Part shown: piece by piece, positions 18,025 to 27,590 of the stretch
Numbering within the stretch: the stretch's first letter is position 1
Layout of the letters: each line of letters begins with the position of its first letter
NCBI RefSeq assembly: GCF_017792385.1
Contig: NZ_CP051230.1
Location: 2,170,001-2,234,000, forward strand
Source: Hyphomonas sp.
GTDB lineage: Bacteria; Pseudomonadota; Alphaproteobacteria; Caulobacterales; Hyphomonadaceae
Length of the DNA: 64,000 nt
Direction of reading: 5' to 3'
Notes under the pieces: generated by a model
Told to the model about the DNA's origin: nothing
The model's database searches: none
The model's input: only the letters and a program-made list of their open reading frames with translations
Translations under genes and position numbers: made by a program

Positions 18025-18437
18025 TTTTGCGATTTAGCGCGGGAAAATGTCCGCTGCTAGTGGCGGGATGCGCCGAACCTGCCAAACCGGTGGTGAATGC
18101 AGGCCGTAAACGTGCAGCAGGACGTGCAGGTCGAGGGGGCGCCGCCTGAGCGATGAAGCGTCCCTTCGGGTGGAAGTTGGCGCTTCTTTTTCCACTTCTA
18201 GGGGCGACGCCGGCGCCAAAAATGCATACGATTGCAGTCGTGACCGCCTGCGTTCAGGTAGCGTTCATTACGCAACTTTCATCTATTCCGCCGTTGCCTG
18301 AACATCGGTGTTCCGACGCCGGAGCAGAGGGCGGCAGAGTGTCGGGGGGCACGTGAAGAAACATCTGTTTCCCCGGCTGTATCTTGGAGCATCTTGATCT
18401 GCTTACGGATCAGGATGTGGAATAGGGGACTAAAAGA
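18025..18437. other. intergenic stretch without a supported gene
   Basis: These 413 bases separate the divergent uup and YETVT-repeat genes. A 67-codon frame at 18153-18356 starts with a hydrophobic segment but has no ribosome-binding site or family likeness, so it is not called. Near the downstream gene there is a short inverted repeat TGATC (18395) / GATCA (18408), and AGGGGA before its ATG. The rest shows nothing distinct. Confidence 0.5.
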
Positions 18438-19400
18438 ATGTCAAAGAAACTGCTGATCACGACCGTTGCCGCTGCATCGCTTGCAGGCGCTGCCTATGCT
18501 GCCCAGTCGAGCGACTATCCGCCGGCCTCCGAGCCAGGCACCTGCTATGCACGTGTCCTGATCCCGGAAACCGTCAGCGTCGTGACCGAACAAGTGGTCG
18601 ACCGCCCGGAGAGCACAGAGATCAAACTCGTTCCTGCTACGTACGAAACCGTGACGGAACAGGTTCTTGTAAAGCCGGAAACAAAAAACCTTCGGGTCAT
18701 CCCGGCGACCTACGAGACCGTAACCGAGCAGGTCATGGTCACGCCGGAGCGGGCCGAAACCTATGTGGTGCCTGCGGAATACGAAACGTACACAGAGCAG
18801 GTCCTGGTTCGGGAAGCCTACACGACCTGGAAGCCGGGCAATGGGCTCTACGGTCGCACGACCGATGCGTCAGTGTCCGCAAACGGTGTCTCCACTGGTG
18901 AGCTGCTGTGCCGCGTTGAAGTTCCGGCTGAATACGAGACCGTGACCCGTACGCGCCTCGTATCTCCCGAGCGCACGGAAACCCGCACGATTCCGGCCAC
19001 GTATGAAACCGTCACCAAGGAAGTGATCGTCGAAGAGGCGCAAGTGATCGAGGAAATCGTTCCGGCCGTCTATGAGACCGTCACGGTCGAGAAGCTGGTC
19101 ACGCCGGCCAGCGAAGAGACCCTTGTCATTCCGGCCACCTACAAGTCGATCGACAAGCGTGTGGTCAGCGGCGGTGGCGGCCTCGAATGGCGGGAAGTCC
19201 TGTGCGACACCAATGCCACGTCGGCCAAGATCCGCAGCGTCCAGCAGGCCCTGTCCGATGCCGGCTACCAGACGCCGGTGGATGGCGAGTTTGGCCCGTC
19301 CACGCTGACGGCCATGGAATCCTACCAGCGCGCCAATGGCCTGCCGGTCGGTTACCTGACGATCTCCACCGTTGAGTCGCTGGGTCTGACCAAGAACTAG
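18438..19400 (+). CDS. secreted YETVT-repeat protein with C-terminal peptidoglycan-binding domain
   Basis: A 320-residue exported protein. Signal peptide MSKKLLITTVAAASLAGAAYA, then six imperfect repeats of about 26-30 residues with the core (V/I)PA(T/E)YETVTEQVLVxPE, at roughly residues 65-260. The repeats are separated in two blocks by single cysteines (GTCYARV, LLCRVE, VLCDTN). A peptidoglycan-binding type 1 domain follows at about 265-318 (RSVQQALSDAGYQTPVDGEFGPSTLTAMESYQRANGLP). The likely role is an envelope protein tethered to peptidoglycan by its C-terminus, with a beta-rich repeat rod; this is inference from architecture. It is monocistronic, with its own strong terminator. Confidence 0.8.
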   Translation: MSKKLLITTVAAASLAGAAYAAQSSDYPPASEPGTCYARVLIPETVSVVTEQVVDRPESTEIKLVPATYETVTEQVLVKPETKNLRVIPATYETVTEQVMVTPERAETYVVPAEYETYTEQVLVREAYTTWKPGNGLYGRTTDASVSANGVSTGELLCRVEVPAEYETVTRTRLVSPERTETRTIPATYETVTKEVIVEEAQVIEEIVPAVYETVTVEKLVTPASEETLVIPATYKSIDKRVVSGGGGLEWREVLCDTNATSAKIRSVQQALSDAGYQTPVDGEFGPSTLTAMESYQRANGLPVGYLTISTVESLGLTKN

Positions 19401-19421
19401 GCCCCTGGCCCTGGCGACTTG

Positions 19422-19454
19422 CCCCGCGCACCCCCTGGTGCGCGGGGTTTTTTT
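19422..19454 (+). terminator. strong Rho-independent terminator
   Basis: CCCCGCGCAC, a six-base loop, GTGCGCGGGG (ten perfect pairs) and seven T residues, 21 bases after the YETVT-repeat gene. It abuts the stop codon of the convergent rsuA. Confidence 0.92.
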
Positions 19455-20130
19455 ATGCTGTGCGCAGCCGGTCGGCCTCGCTCTTCGTCAACAGGCGCCA
19501 ATCCCCCGGCGGCAGGTCGCAAAGCTCAAGGGGGCCGAATCGAGACCGGTGCAGCGTTTCGACATGGTTCCCCGCAGCGGCGAACATGCGGCGCACCTGA
19601 TGGTATCGACCTTCCGTCAATGTCAGGCGGGCCGTTCGCTCACCCGTGACCTCCATCCGGGCAGGTAGGAGCGGCTTGTCCTCACCGCGCAGCATCAGTG
19701 TACCGCTGGCGAACAATTCTGCCTCATGTCCCTTGAGCGGGCGGGCGAGCGTGGCTTCGTAGGTTTTCTCGGTGTCCGATTTCGGTGAGATCAGGCTGTG
19801 AAGCAGCTTGCCGTCATCGGTGAACAGGAGCAGGCCGGTTGTCTCTGCATCCAGCCGCCCGATGCTCGACAGGGCCGGGCTGCGGCGCAGGAAACGAGGT
19901 GGCAGCAATTCGTAGACCAACCGGCCCTGGTCCGCGCGCGAACAGGTAAACCCGGCTGGCTTGTTCATCATCAGGACCATGCCCGGCGGGGGATCAAGCG
20001 GCTCGCCCTCGAATTGCAAATCCTCGTCTGTGCCGGTCACGCGCCCGGCGCGGATGGCGGCCTCCATCTCCTTGCGGCTGCCATAGCCGAGATTGGCAAG
20101 GTATTTCGCAAGCTGACGATCCGGTTTCAT
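19453..20130 (-). CDS. rsuA: 16S rRNA pseudouridine synthase RsuA-like
   Basis: A 225-residue pseudouridine synthase. An N-terminal S4-like RNA-binding segment (QLAKYLANLGYGSRKEMEAAIRAGRV) precedes the catalytic domain. The RsuA/RluB/E/F active-site motif is SSIGRLDAETTGLLLFTDDG, Asp of RLDAETTG being the nucleophile, with a later EGRYHQVRRMF. This family modifies U516 of 16S rRNA or related positions in 23S rRNA; RsuA is preferred on length and S4 domain, RluE is the alternative. Its start overlaps the stop of rsmC by four bases, so both rRNA-modifying enzymes form one operon. Confidence 0.88.
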   Translation of the reverse strand: MKPDRQLAKYLANLGYGSRKEMEAAIRAGRVTGTDEDLQFEGEPLDPPPGMVLMMNKPAGFTCSRADQGRLVYELLPPRFLRRSPALSSIGRLDAETTGLLLFTDDGKLLHSLISPKSDTEKTYEATLARPLKGHEAELFASGTLMLRGEDKPLLPARMEVTGERTARLTLTEGRYHQVRRMFAAAGNHVETLHRSRFGPLELCDLPPGDWRLLTKSEADRLRTA

Positions 20131-21167
20131 CGTTTACGCTTCGGTTTCTCCGCCCGGATGATCTTGTACCCGCCGGCGTCTTCCAGCATTTCGTGGCCCT
20201 TGAAGCATTCGGCCAGGACCTGCTCGTATGGCAAATGGCGATTGGCGACGAGCCAGAGCTGACCGCCGGTCTTCAAGGCCTTTGCCGCGGCGCGAATGAA
20301 CTCCTGCCCGAGCGATGCCGCATCGGCGCGGCCGACATGGAAGGGCGGATTCATCACCACGAAATCATACAGTGCGGTCCCGCCATCCCGTGTGGCATCG
20401 GCCCATCTGGCGTCCCAGTTTCCGAACCCGGACAGGGTGCCGGCGATACAGGGCAGGGCGCGATGTTCGGCTTCCAGCAGGGTCATGTGCTCGACATGCG
20501 GGCAGTTTTCCAGGATCTCGCGGGACAGGAATCCCTGTCCGGCGCCGAAATCCGCGCCGCGCCCCTTGATATGTTCCGGTATGCTGTCGGCCAGCAATTC
20601 CGAGCCGGCATCGATCCGGTTCCAGGAGAACAGGCCAGGGCGGCTCCAGACGCCGCGCTCCATTTCCCGGGCGGCATCGCGCGCAATCCATTCATCCATC
20701 AGGTCCGTGTTGATCCGGGCGCTGTCCTTCACGGCCCAGAAGGCGCGGCATTTGTTCTTGGACAATGCTTCGGTCTCGCCGGCGATTTCGCGCAGCAATT
20801 TCTCGATGGTTTTCGAGCCAAGCGTATTGGGCAGGCAGGCCAGGAGTGTGCCGCCTTCCGGTGCATCGCGCAGGGCGCGGGCCAACAGGGCGCGGGTCTC
20901 ATCCTTCTGCCGCGGTGGCAGGATCAGGGTCAGGGGCGCAGCCGGGAGGGTTTCATCCTCCGGCGACAGCAGGGTGAACCCGGCAGCTTTCAGCGCGTCA
21001 TGGTCCGGCTTGAAACTGTTCTGGCAGATCATGCGATCTTTCGGCAGGCGGGCAAGGAAGGGGCTCAATTCCGCGCGCAGGAACAGGATCGCGCCCTCGT
21101 CAGGCAGGGGAACGTGTCCCTCATCAAGGGCCAGCATCAGGGTTTCGTAGACGGCAGGATCAAACAT
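20127..21167 (-). CDS. rsmC: RsmC-like 16S rRNA guanine N2-methyltransferase
   Basis: A 346-residue methyltransferase with the two-lobe layout of RsmC/RlmG. The N-terminal half is a degenerate methyltransferase-like domain. The C-terminal half has the SAM motif GADFGAGQGFLSREIL at about residue 198 and the guanine-N2 catalytic motif VVMNPPFHVG at about 274. RsmC methylates G1207 of 16S rRNA; RlmG, acting on 23S rRNA, is the alternative. It is the first gene of a two-gene operon with rsuA, overlapping by four bases. Confidence 0.85.
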   Translation of the reverse strand: MFDPAVYETLMLALDEGHVPLPDEGAILFLRAELSPFLARLPKDRMICQNSFKPDHDALKAAGFTLLSPEDETLPAAPLTLILPPRQKDETRALLARALRDAPEGGTLLACLPNTLGSKTIEKLLREIAGETEALSKNKCRAFWAVKDSARINTDLMDEWIARDAAREMERGVWSRPGLFSWNRIDAGSELLADSIPEHIKGRGADFGAGQGFLSREILENCPHVEHMTLLEAEHRALPCIAGTLSGFGNWDARWADATRDGGTALYDFVVMNPPFHVGRADAASLGQEFIRAAAKALKTGGQLWLVANRHLPYEQVLAECFKGHEMLEDAGGYKIIRAEKPKRKR

Positions 21168-21224
21168 GGGCGGTCTTTAGGGGCTTTGTGGCAGACGGAA
21201 AAGTCCCGTCTGTCATACCGCCGG

Positions 21225-23255
21225 TCACGGACGGATGACGCGAACGCGGCTTCCGCTTCCGCTGCGCGATCCGGCGGCGGCCCCAAAGGCCTGCGCCATG
21301 CCGCGATAGAAGGTGATCCGCTCTTCTGCCTCCTCGCTCATTTCCAGGCCGGGCTCGGCCCCCAGCAGCGGCTCGGGCGGCATGCCCGCATGCGCGATTT
21401 CCATGATGTCGGACCAGAGGTCCGCCGGCAGGCCGCCGCCGGACACTTTCTCCATCGGGCTGTCATCATCATTGCCGACCCAGACCCCGCCCACATAGGC
21501 AGCCGTGTAGCCGATGAACCAGGCGTCCCGCCAATCCTGGCTGGTGCCGGTCTTGCCGGCGATCATCCAGTTGCCGAACCGGGCGCGGCGTCCCGTGCCG
21601 AATTTCGCGTTCACGACGCGGGCCATCATCGCATTCATTTCCTTCGCGAGTTCATGGTCGAACACGCGGTCTCGATTATAGTCCGGGCGCGTGTAGAGCA
21701 CATCGCCCCGGGAATTCTCGATCTTCTCGATCAGCCAGGGGTCCATGCGCAATCCGCCGGATTGCAGCGTGCCGAAGGCGCGCGTGATTTCCCAGAGAGA
21801 CACTTCCTGACTGCCCAGCGCAATCGACGGGAAGGGCTGCAGGGGCGTCGTGATCCCGAACCGGCGGGCGATGTTGATGACGCTTTCCTCGCTGGCTTCC
21901 TGGGTCAGTTCCGCCGCAATCGTATTGGTGGAGCGGGCCATGGCTTCGCTCAGCGTCATCGGACCGAGAAATCCGCCACCATAGTTTTCCGGTTTCCATT
22001 TGCCGATGGAGAGTGGCGCATCGTCGAACACGTCGAATGACGAGAACCCGCTTTCCAGCGCTGCGGCATAGACAAATGGCTTGAAACTGGAGCCCGGCTG
22101 CCGCTTGGCCTGGGTCACGCGATTGAACTCGGACTCGGTGAAGTCCCGCCCTCCGACCAGCGCCACGACCCGCCCGTCCCGGTCGATCACAAGGGCCGAC
22201 GCCTGGCTTGCCTTGGCGGCTTTGCCGTCAGCGTCCATGCGCTCATTGAGCTTGGCGCGGATCTTGTCCTGCAGGGCCACATCAATGGAGATTGTCACCA
22301 CCATGTCCCCGGGCGGGCGCGGCAGCATCAGTTCCACCCGGTCGGCGACGGTGTCCAGGACATAGCCAAGCTGCGCGTCATATTCGGGGGCGTCGATAAT
22401 GGTAAGATCGGTTTCGATCGCATCGGTCACCTGATCTGCAGTGATGAAGCCGAGATCGGCCATCTGTTCCAGGACATAGAGCTGGCGGGCCTTTGCACCG
22501 TCCAGATTGTCCCGCAAGTTCAGTTTCGACGGAGCTTTCGGCAGGGCGGCCAGCACGGCGGCTTCGGCAATGTTCAGTTCTTCCGGCGGCTTGCCGAAAT
22601 AATAACGCGATGCGGCGTCGATGCCGTAGAGGCCTGCACCGAAATAGACCCGGTTCAGGTAGAGCGACAGGATCTCGTCCTTGCTCAGTTTCGTTTCAAG
22701 CTCACGCGCCAGCTTCATTTCTTGCGCCTTGCGCGAAATGGTCTGGCGGCTGTCGAGGACGAGGTTCTTGATCAACTGCTGGGTAATGGTCGAGGCGCCG
22801 GATACGGTCTCGCCGGCCCGCATGTTTGACCAGGCAGCCCGGGCGATAGCCGCATCGTCTGCGCCGTCATGTTCGTAGAACCGCTTGTCCTCGGCCGCGA
22901 TGAAAGCCTGCGGCACATGAGGCGGCAACTGGCTGACATGGGTTGCGCGGCCATAACGGGGCCCGCGCACCGCCAGCGTATTGCCGTCGCGATCGATGAA
23001 TTCGATGGCCGCTTCACGCTTGGCATCCCAGAGGTCGGCAATCGGGGGCAGGTCCGGCATGCCGAAATAGAGCGAGCGCCATTTCCAGAACGCCCACCCC
23101 GCCCCGATCAGCAGGCCGCACAGGATCACAAGTACCAGATAGCGGACCCATCTGGCGCGCAGCAATCCCCCTCGCACCGGCACTGCAGCGGCCGCGCTGC
23201 GCCCGGAGGCGGCCTTCTTCGCTTTTGCGGGTGGTTTGCGGGGAGTTTTCGCCAT
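21225..23255 (-). CDS. bifunctional penicillin-binding protein (class A, PBP1-type)
   Basis: A 676-residue class A PBP that polymerises and cross-links peptidoglycan from the outer face of the inner membrane. After a basic N-terminus and one transmembrane helix (about 38-57) comes the GT51 glycosyltransferase domain with the catalytic glutamate in FIAAEDKRFYEHDG and GASTITQQLIKN. The transpeptidase domain has the serine motif in PGSSFKPFVYAA (SSFK), STNT as SxN, and the KTGT motif in AGKTGTSQDWRDAWF. It is shorter than E. coli PBP1a and has no extra insert. An LpoA-like lipoprotein in this window (28880) might be an activator of such an enzyme, though the genes are not adjacent. Confidence 0.93.
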   Translation of the reverse strand: MAKTPRKPPAKAKKAASGRSAAAAVPVRGGLLRARWVRYLVLVILCGLLIGAGWAFWKWRSLYFGMPDLPPIADLWDAKREAAIEFIDRDGNTLAVRGPRYGRATHVSQLPPHVPQAFIAAEDKRFYEHDGADDAAIARAAWSNMRAGETVSGASTITQQLIKNLVLDSRQTISRKAQEMKLARELETKLSKDEILSLYLNRVYFGAGLYGIDAASRYYFGKPPEELNIAEAAVLAALPKAPSKLNLRDNLDGAKARQLYVLEQMADLGFITADQVTDAIETDLTIIDAPEYDAQLGYVLDTVADRVELMLPRPPGDMVVTISIDVALQDKIRAKLNERMDADGKAAKASQASALVIDRDGRVVALVGGRDFTESEFNRVTQAKRQPGSSFKPFVYAAALESGFSSFDVFDDAPLSIGKWKPENYGGGFLGPMTLSEAMARSTNTIAAELTQEASEESVINIARRFGITTPLQPFPSIALGSQEVSLWEITRAFGTLQSGGLRMDPWLIEKIENSRGDVLYTRPDYNRDRVFDHELAKEMNAMMARVVNAKFGTGRRARFGNWMIAGKTGTSQDWRDAWFIGYTAAYVGGVWVGNDDDSPMEKVSGGGLPADLWSDIMEIAHAGMPPEPLLGAEPGLEMSEEAEERITFYRGMAQAFGAAAGSRSGSGSRVRVIRP

Positions 23256-23463
23256 GAAGTCCTGAATAAGGGGATGCAGATTGAGGAAAGCTGAATGCCC
23301 AAGGAATGGGGCAAGGTGAAGGCATTTGCTGATCCTGCCACCCTGCCGCGAGGTTATGCCTTACAATAGGGATTGTTCCTGAGTGATATGCAGAAAACAA
23401 GCTGGTTCACTGGGACCGGCAACGACCGGGGCCCCTGAGATACCCGGCATTCCGGAGGAAACC

Positions 23464-24981
23464 ATGTCGTCATCGCATCCCGCCACGCCCGCAGAGCATT
23501 TTGACGTCCTGATCGTCGGCGCCGGCATATCCGGCATCGGCGCGGCCTGGCATATGCGCCACCAATGCCCGGACAAGAGCTTTTGTGTCCTGGAAGCACA
23601 GGCCGGCTATGGCGGCACCTGGCGTACTCACACCTATCCCGGCATCCGCTCGGACAGTGACCTCTACACTTTCGGATACCGGTTCAAGCCATGGGAAGGG
23701 GCGCCCATTGCCGCGGCGCAGGAAATCCTGACCTATATGGGCGAAGTGATCGAAGAAAACGATCTGGACCAGCATATCCGCTACAGTCACCGCATTCTCG
23801 CAGCGGACTGGTCGTCCGATGACAAGGTCTGGACCCTGACCGCCCGCGATGAGGCGACTGGCGAGACGCGCAAGTTCACGGCCAGCTTCCTCTGGATGTG
23901 CCAGGGCTATTACAATCACGAGAAGGGTTACACGCCCGAATGGGAGGGCATGGACAGCTTCCGGGGGCAGATCATCCACCCCCAGACCTGGCCGGATGAT
24001 GTCGATCTGTCGGGCAAGAAAGTCATCTGCATCGGGTCCGGCGCCACCGCGGCAACCGTCGTACCCGCCATTGCCGCCGATTGCGATCATGTTACGCTGC
24101 TGCAGCGCTCGCCCACCTATTTCACGCCGGGGCGGAATGTGAACGAACTCGCCGATGCCCTGCGGGAAGAAGGCGTGGATGCCGACTGGATCCACAAGAT
24201 CATTCGCAAGCGGGTCCTGTTTGATCAGGCGAAATTCACCCAGCTGGCGCAGGAGCAGCCGGACATTGTGCGGGCCGAACTGTTGAAGGGCGTACGCGAC
24301 CTGCTCGGGCCCGACTATCCGATCGACCCGCACTTCACGCCGAAATACCGCCCCTGGCAGCAACGCATCGCCTTCGTGCCGGATGGTGACCTGTTCCAGG
24401 GCATCGCCAGCGGCAAGGCCAGCGTTGTGACGGATCATATCGACCGCTTCACCGAGTCGGGCATCCTGTTGAAATCCGGCGAGGAACTGGAGGCCGACAT
24501 CATCATTACGGCGACCGGCTTCAACCTGTCGGTTCTCGGAGACATTCCGTTCTCGAAGGATGGAGCCCCCATCGATTTCAGCCAGACGGTCACCTATCGT
24601 GGCATGATGTTCACGGGTGTGCCGAACATGGCATGGGTCTTCGGCTATTTCCGCGCCAGCTGGACCCTGCGCGTAGATCTGATGGGAGATTTCATCAGCC
24701 GCCTGCTGAAACACATGGACCGGATCGGCGCGAAGGAAGTTCGGGTCGAGTTGCGCGACGAGGATCGCGATATGGAAATCCTGCCCTGGATGGACCCGGA
24801 CAATTTCAATCCCGGCTACATGATGCGGTCGCTCCACCTGATGCCCAAGCGCGGCGCGCACGACATCTGGCAGCATTCCCAGGATTACTGGCGTGAGAAG
24901 GACGAAATGCCCCTGATCGATCTCGACGGCGCCGAATTCGTCTATGACCGCCAGACGGCTAAAGTGCCGGAGACGGCCTGA
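23464..24981 (+). CDS. flavin-containing monooxygenase, Baeyer-Villiger type
   Basis: A 505-residue FAD/NADPH monooxygenase. Two Rossmann motifs are visible: GAGISGIGAAWHM (FAD, about residue 18) and GSGATAATVVPAI (NADPH, about 193). Between them is FRGQIIHPQTWPDD, which fits the Baeyer-Villiger fingerprint FxGxxxHxxxWP. Also present is the family's LEAQAGYGGTWRTHTYPGIRSD. The enzyme oxidises ketones or similar carbonyls to esters or lactones; the substrate cannot be told. The start is the ATG at 23464 behind GGAGGA. The convergent gene downstream is an acyl-CoA dehydrogenase. Confidence 0.9.
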   Translation: MSSSHPATPAEHFDVLIVGAGISGIGAAWHMRHQCPDKSFCVLEAQAGYGGTWRTHTYPGIRSDSDLYTFGYRFKPWEGAPIAAAQEILTYMGEVIEENDLDQHIRYSHRILAADWSSDDKVWTLTARDEATGETRKFTASFLWMCQGYYNHEKGYTPEWEGMDSFRGQIIHPQTWPDDVDLSGKKVICIGSGATAATVVPAIAADCDHVTLLQRSPTYFTPGRNVNELADALREEGVDADWIHKIIRKRVLFDQAKFTQLAQEQPDIVRAELLKGVRDLLGPDYPIDPHFTPKYRPWQQRIAFVPDGDLFQGIASGKASVVTDHIDRFTESGILLKSGEELEADIIITATGFNLSVLGDIPFSKDGAPIDFSQTVTYRGMMFTGVPNMAWVFGYFRASWTLRVDLMGDFISRLLKHMDRIGAKEVRVELRDEDRDMEILPWMDPDNFNPGYMMRSLHLMPKRGAHDIWQHSQDYWREKDEMPLIDLDGAEFVYDRQTAKVPETA

Positions 24982-24987
24982 CGCGTC

Positions 24988-26106
24988 TCACGGGCACCCA
25001 ATGGCGTGTGCCAGAATGTTGCGGTGTACCTCGCTTGTGCCCGAATAGATCGTCGCTGCCCGGGTGGAGAGGTATTTTGCCTGGGCGAAATGACTGTTCG
25101 GCGCAATCGCCAGACCGGCCTCGGTGATCGCCTGATGGAGCTCCGTGGCCAGAACTTTCAACACGGAAGACCGGGCAGCCGGGCTGACGGCGACGTCGCC
25201 GCCTGACGCGCGGGCTTCGAGGGCTTCGAAAGCATCCACCTTCATTGCCAGAATCGTCAGGTCGCGGGAAGGTGGGGCCCCGGCCATGCCACGCTTCGCC
25301 GCGCGCAAGGCCCGGCGCAGCAGGCCGGTTGTCGTGTTGTTGGACCGGGCGATTGCCATCAATGCCCTGGCCGCCGTCCATCCCGCGCCGACCTCGCCGA
25401 TCCTGTCGGCTGCGGGCGTGTGGACATTGTCGAAGAATACTTCATTGGTCTCGTGCTCGCCGCTGATGAAGTCGATCGGGCGGACGCGGATACCGGGCCG
25501 GTTCATCTCCACCAGCAGGAAGACAAGGCCGTCGCGGCCCATGCTGCCCGGCTCGCAACGGGCCAGCAGGAACATGTGCGTGGCGTAGTGCGCAAAGCTC
25601 GTCCACACCTTGCTGCCGTTCAGCACGAAAGCGTCGCCTTCTTGCGTGGCGCGCAGGGACAGGGCCGACAGGTCGGATCCGGCCTGAGGTTCCGAAAACC
25701 CCTGGCACCATTCATGCTCGCCCGTCAGGATCGCGGGCAGGTAGTGCGCCTTTTGTGCCTCGGTGCCTTCGGCGATGATCAGCGGTCCAATCGTGCGCAC
25801 GCCGGAATTCATTACGATGGGAGCGTCCCGTTCGGCACAGGCATTTTCGAAGTAGAGCCGCTGTTCCGCGCTCCAGCCTGCCCCCCCGTATTCGACCGGC
25901 CAGGAGGGCGCAAACCACCCTCGTGCGTTCAGCCGCTTGCGCCACGCGTCGCATGCCCAGCGAGGGGATTTCAGTCCCGTTGTCTCCCGACCTGCCGCAC
26001 GCAACTCCTCCGTCAGCTCGGCATCCAGAAAGGCATCAATCTCGGCCCGGAATGCCTCATCGGCTTGTCCGTGCATGTCCGCAGCAGCCGGAAAACTTCC
26101 ATCCAT
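24988..26106 (-). CDS. acyl-CoA dehydrogenase family protein
   Basis: A 372-residue flavoprotein of the acyl-CoA dehydrogenase fold. Seen: CQGFSEPQAGSDLSALSLRA (FAD-binding segment, middle beta domain), the helical C-terminal domain, and the final AKYLSTRAATIYSGTSEVHRNILAHAIG. The position of the usual catalytic glutamate near IYSGTSE is followed by the expected T(S)EV. The start is the ATG at 26106 with AGGGAGG upstream; a longer frame extends 46 more residues without likeness. It oxidises an unknown acyl-CoA, passing electrons to ETF. It is divergent from an MFS carrier. Confidence 0.9.
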   Translation of the reverse strand: MDGSFPAAADMHGQADEAFRAEIDAFLDAELTEELRAAGRETTGLKSPRWACDAWRKRLNARGWFAPSWPVEYGGAGWSAEQRLYFENACAERDAPIVMNSGVRTIGPLIIAEGTEAQKAHYLPAILTGEHEWCQGFSEPQAGSDLSALSLRATQEGDAFVLNGSKVWTSFAHYATHMFLLARCEPGSMGRDGLVFLLVEMNRPGIRVRPIDFISGEHETNEVFFDNVHTPAADRIGEVGAGWTAARALMAIARSNNTTTGLLRRALRAAKRGMAGAPPSRDLTILAMKVDAFEALEARASGGDVAVSPAARSSVLKVLATELHQAITEAGLAIAPNSHFAQAKYLSTRAATIYSGTSEVHRNILAHAIGCP

Positions 26107-26354
26107 GTCGCCCTCCCTTGATTTGAGCGCACCATCAGTAAGGCGCTGAAACGGCGGCTTGCCTATCAGGGGAAGTACGGGGTCAGGCGCCGGGCTGGTT
26201 GCATCACGGCTGCGTGTGGTCGACACTGGTCCTGCGCCGATCAATTGACAGCTGCGGGCAGGATTTCTACAGGCCGCTTCGGGAACGTTGCCCCGCGTAT
26301 CGTGTTCGCGCCGGTGTCCACCCGATCCGAAACGCTCGCGCTTGAAAGGCTCGA

Positions 26355-27590
26355 ATGTTCAAATCCATCTCAGCCATTGCCGCCCTGTTGTTTGCCGCTG
26401 CCATTCTCTATGCGGGCAATGGCCTGCAGAGCACGCTTCTCTCGGTCCGCGGGGATCTCGAAGGGTTTCCGACAGCCGTGATCGGCCTGCTGGCTTCGGC
26501 CTATTATGCGGGGTTCATTCTCGGCTGCCGGTTCGTGCCGGGCATGATCAAGGGCGTCGGCCATATCCGGGCCTTTGTCGCCCTGGCGTCCATCGCCTCG
26601 TCCAGCGCGCTGGCGCACATCCTGTTTGTCGAACCGGTGTCGTGGAGCGCGCTGCGCTTCGTCACCGGGTTCAGCTTTGCCGGGCTTACCATGGTGCTGG
26701 AAAGCTGGATCAATGAACGCGCGACGAATGAGAACCGGGGCAAGGTGCTGTCAGTCTACCGGATTGTCGACCTGGGCGCCGTCACCATAGGCAACGGCCT
26801 GCTGGCCATCGCGCCGCCGGAAGGATTCCAGCTGTTCATTCTGGTTTCGATCCTCATCTCCATTGCGCTCGTGCCGGTGGCGTTGACGCGGTCGACCTCG
26901 CCTGCACCCTTGGAGACGGCCAAGCTGGACATTGTCGAGCTGTATCGGGTCTCGCCGGTCGGCGCTGTTGGCGCGGCGGCCACCGGGCTGGCCAATGCGG
27001 CCTTCTGGGGCATGGCGCCGGTCTATGTGCAGGAACTGGGCTATGGCTCCGCGGCCATCGCAGCCTTCATGAGCACGGCGATCATCGGGGCGGGACTGTT
27101 CCAGTTTCCCACCGGGTCCCTGTCCGACAAGGTGGACCGACGGTTCGTGATCGTCGGCAGCTCGCTGCTCGGTGCCGGCGCTTCGGCCCTGCTGGCCAGT
27201 TTTGCGGGCCTGTCGGAAAACGCCATGCTGGGTTTCAGCTTCCTGTTCGGCGCCTTCATCATTCCCGTGTTCGGTATCTGCGCGGCGCACGCCAATGACC
27301 ATGCAGCCGTCGGCAAGGCCGTGGCGACCAGTGGCGGCCTGTTGCTGCTCTACGGCGTTGGATCTGTGGTCGGCGCACTGGTCGGCGCGCTGGTGATGAG
27401 CGCATTCGAGCCGGCGGCCCTGTTCTGGTACATTGCCGGTGTCTATCTCGTGCTGGCGGTGTTCAGCCTGTTGCGGATCGGGGTCAAACGGCCCCGCATT
27501 GTCGGCAAGAAATCCCGCTATATTCCGATGGCCAAGAGCCCGCTCACCCGCGTCTACAGAAAGCGCGCCAAGGCGCAGCCGAAAGCCTAG
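26355..27590 (+). CDS. MFS transporter, YcaD-like
   Basis: A 411-residue major facilitator with 12 predicted transmembrane helices. The conserved loop 2-3 appears as GRFVPG-like GCRFVPGMIKGVGHIR, and loop 8-9 as TGSLSDKVDRRFVI. The overall layout, including GFSFAGLTMVLESWINERATNENRGKVLSVYR, matches the YcaD group of exporters of unknown substrate. The C-terminus is strongly basic and cytosolic. Its last four bases overlap the convergent yraN. Confidence 0.88.
   Translation: MFKSISAIAALLFAAAILYAGNGLQSTLLSVRGDLEGFPTAVIGLLASAYYAGFILGCRFVPGMIKGVGHIRAFVALASIASSSALAHILFVEPVSWSALRFVTGFSFAGLTMVLESWINERATNENRGKVLSVYRIVDLGAVTIGNGLLAIAPPEGFQLFILVSILISIALVPVALTRSTSPAPLETAKLDIVELYRVSPVGAVGAAATGLANAAFWGMAPVYVQELGYGSAAIAAFMSTAIIGAGLFQFPTGSLSDKVDRRFVIVGSSLLGAGASALLASFAGLSENAMLGFSFLFGAFIIPVFGICAAHANDHAAVGKAVATSGGLLLLYGVGSVVGALVGALVMSAFEPAALFWYIAGVYLVLAVFSLLRIGVKRPRIVGKKSRYIPMAKSPLTRVYRKRAKAQPKA

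Noticed and set aside
18153..18356. 67-codon small membrane protein
   Set aside because: No ribosome-binding site, no likeness, and placed in a divergent promoter region; not strong enough to call.
20193..22040. 615-codon plus-strand frame across rsmC and the PBP gene
   Set aside because: Spans two well-supported minus-strand genes and has no motif of its own.
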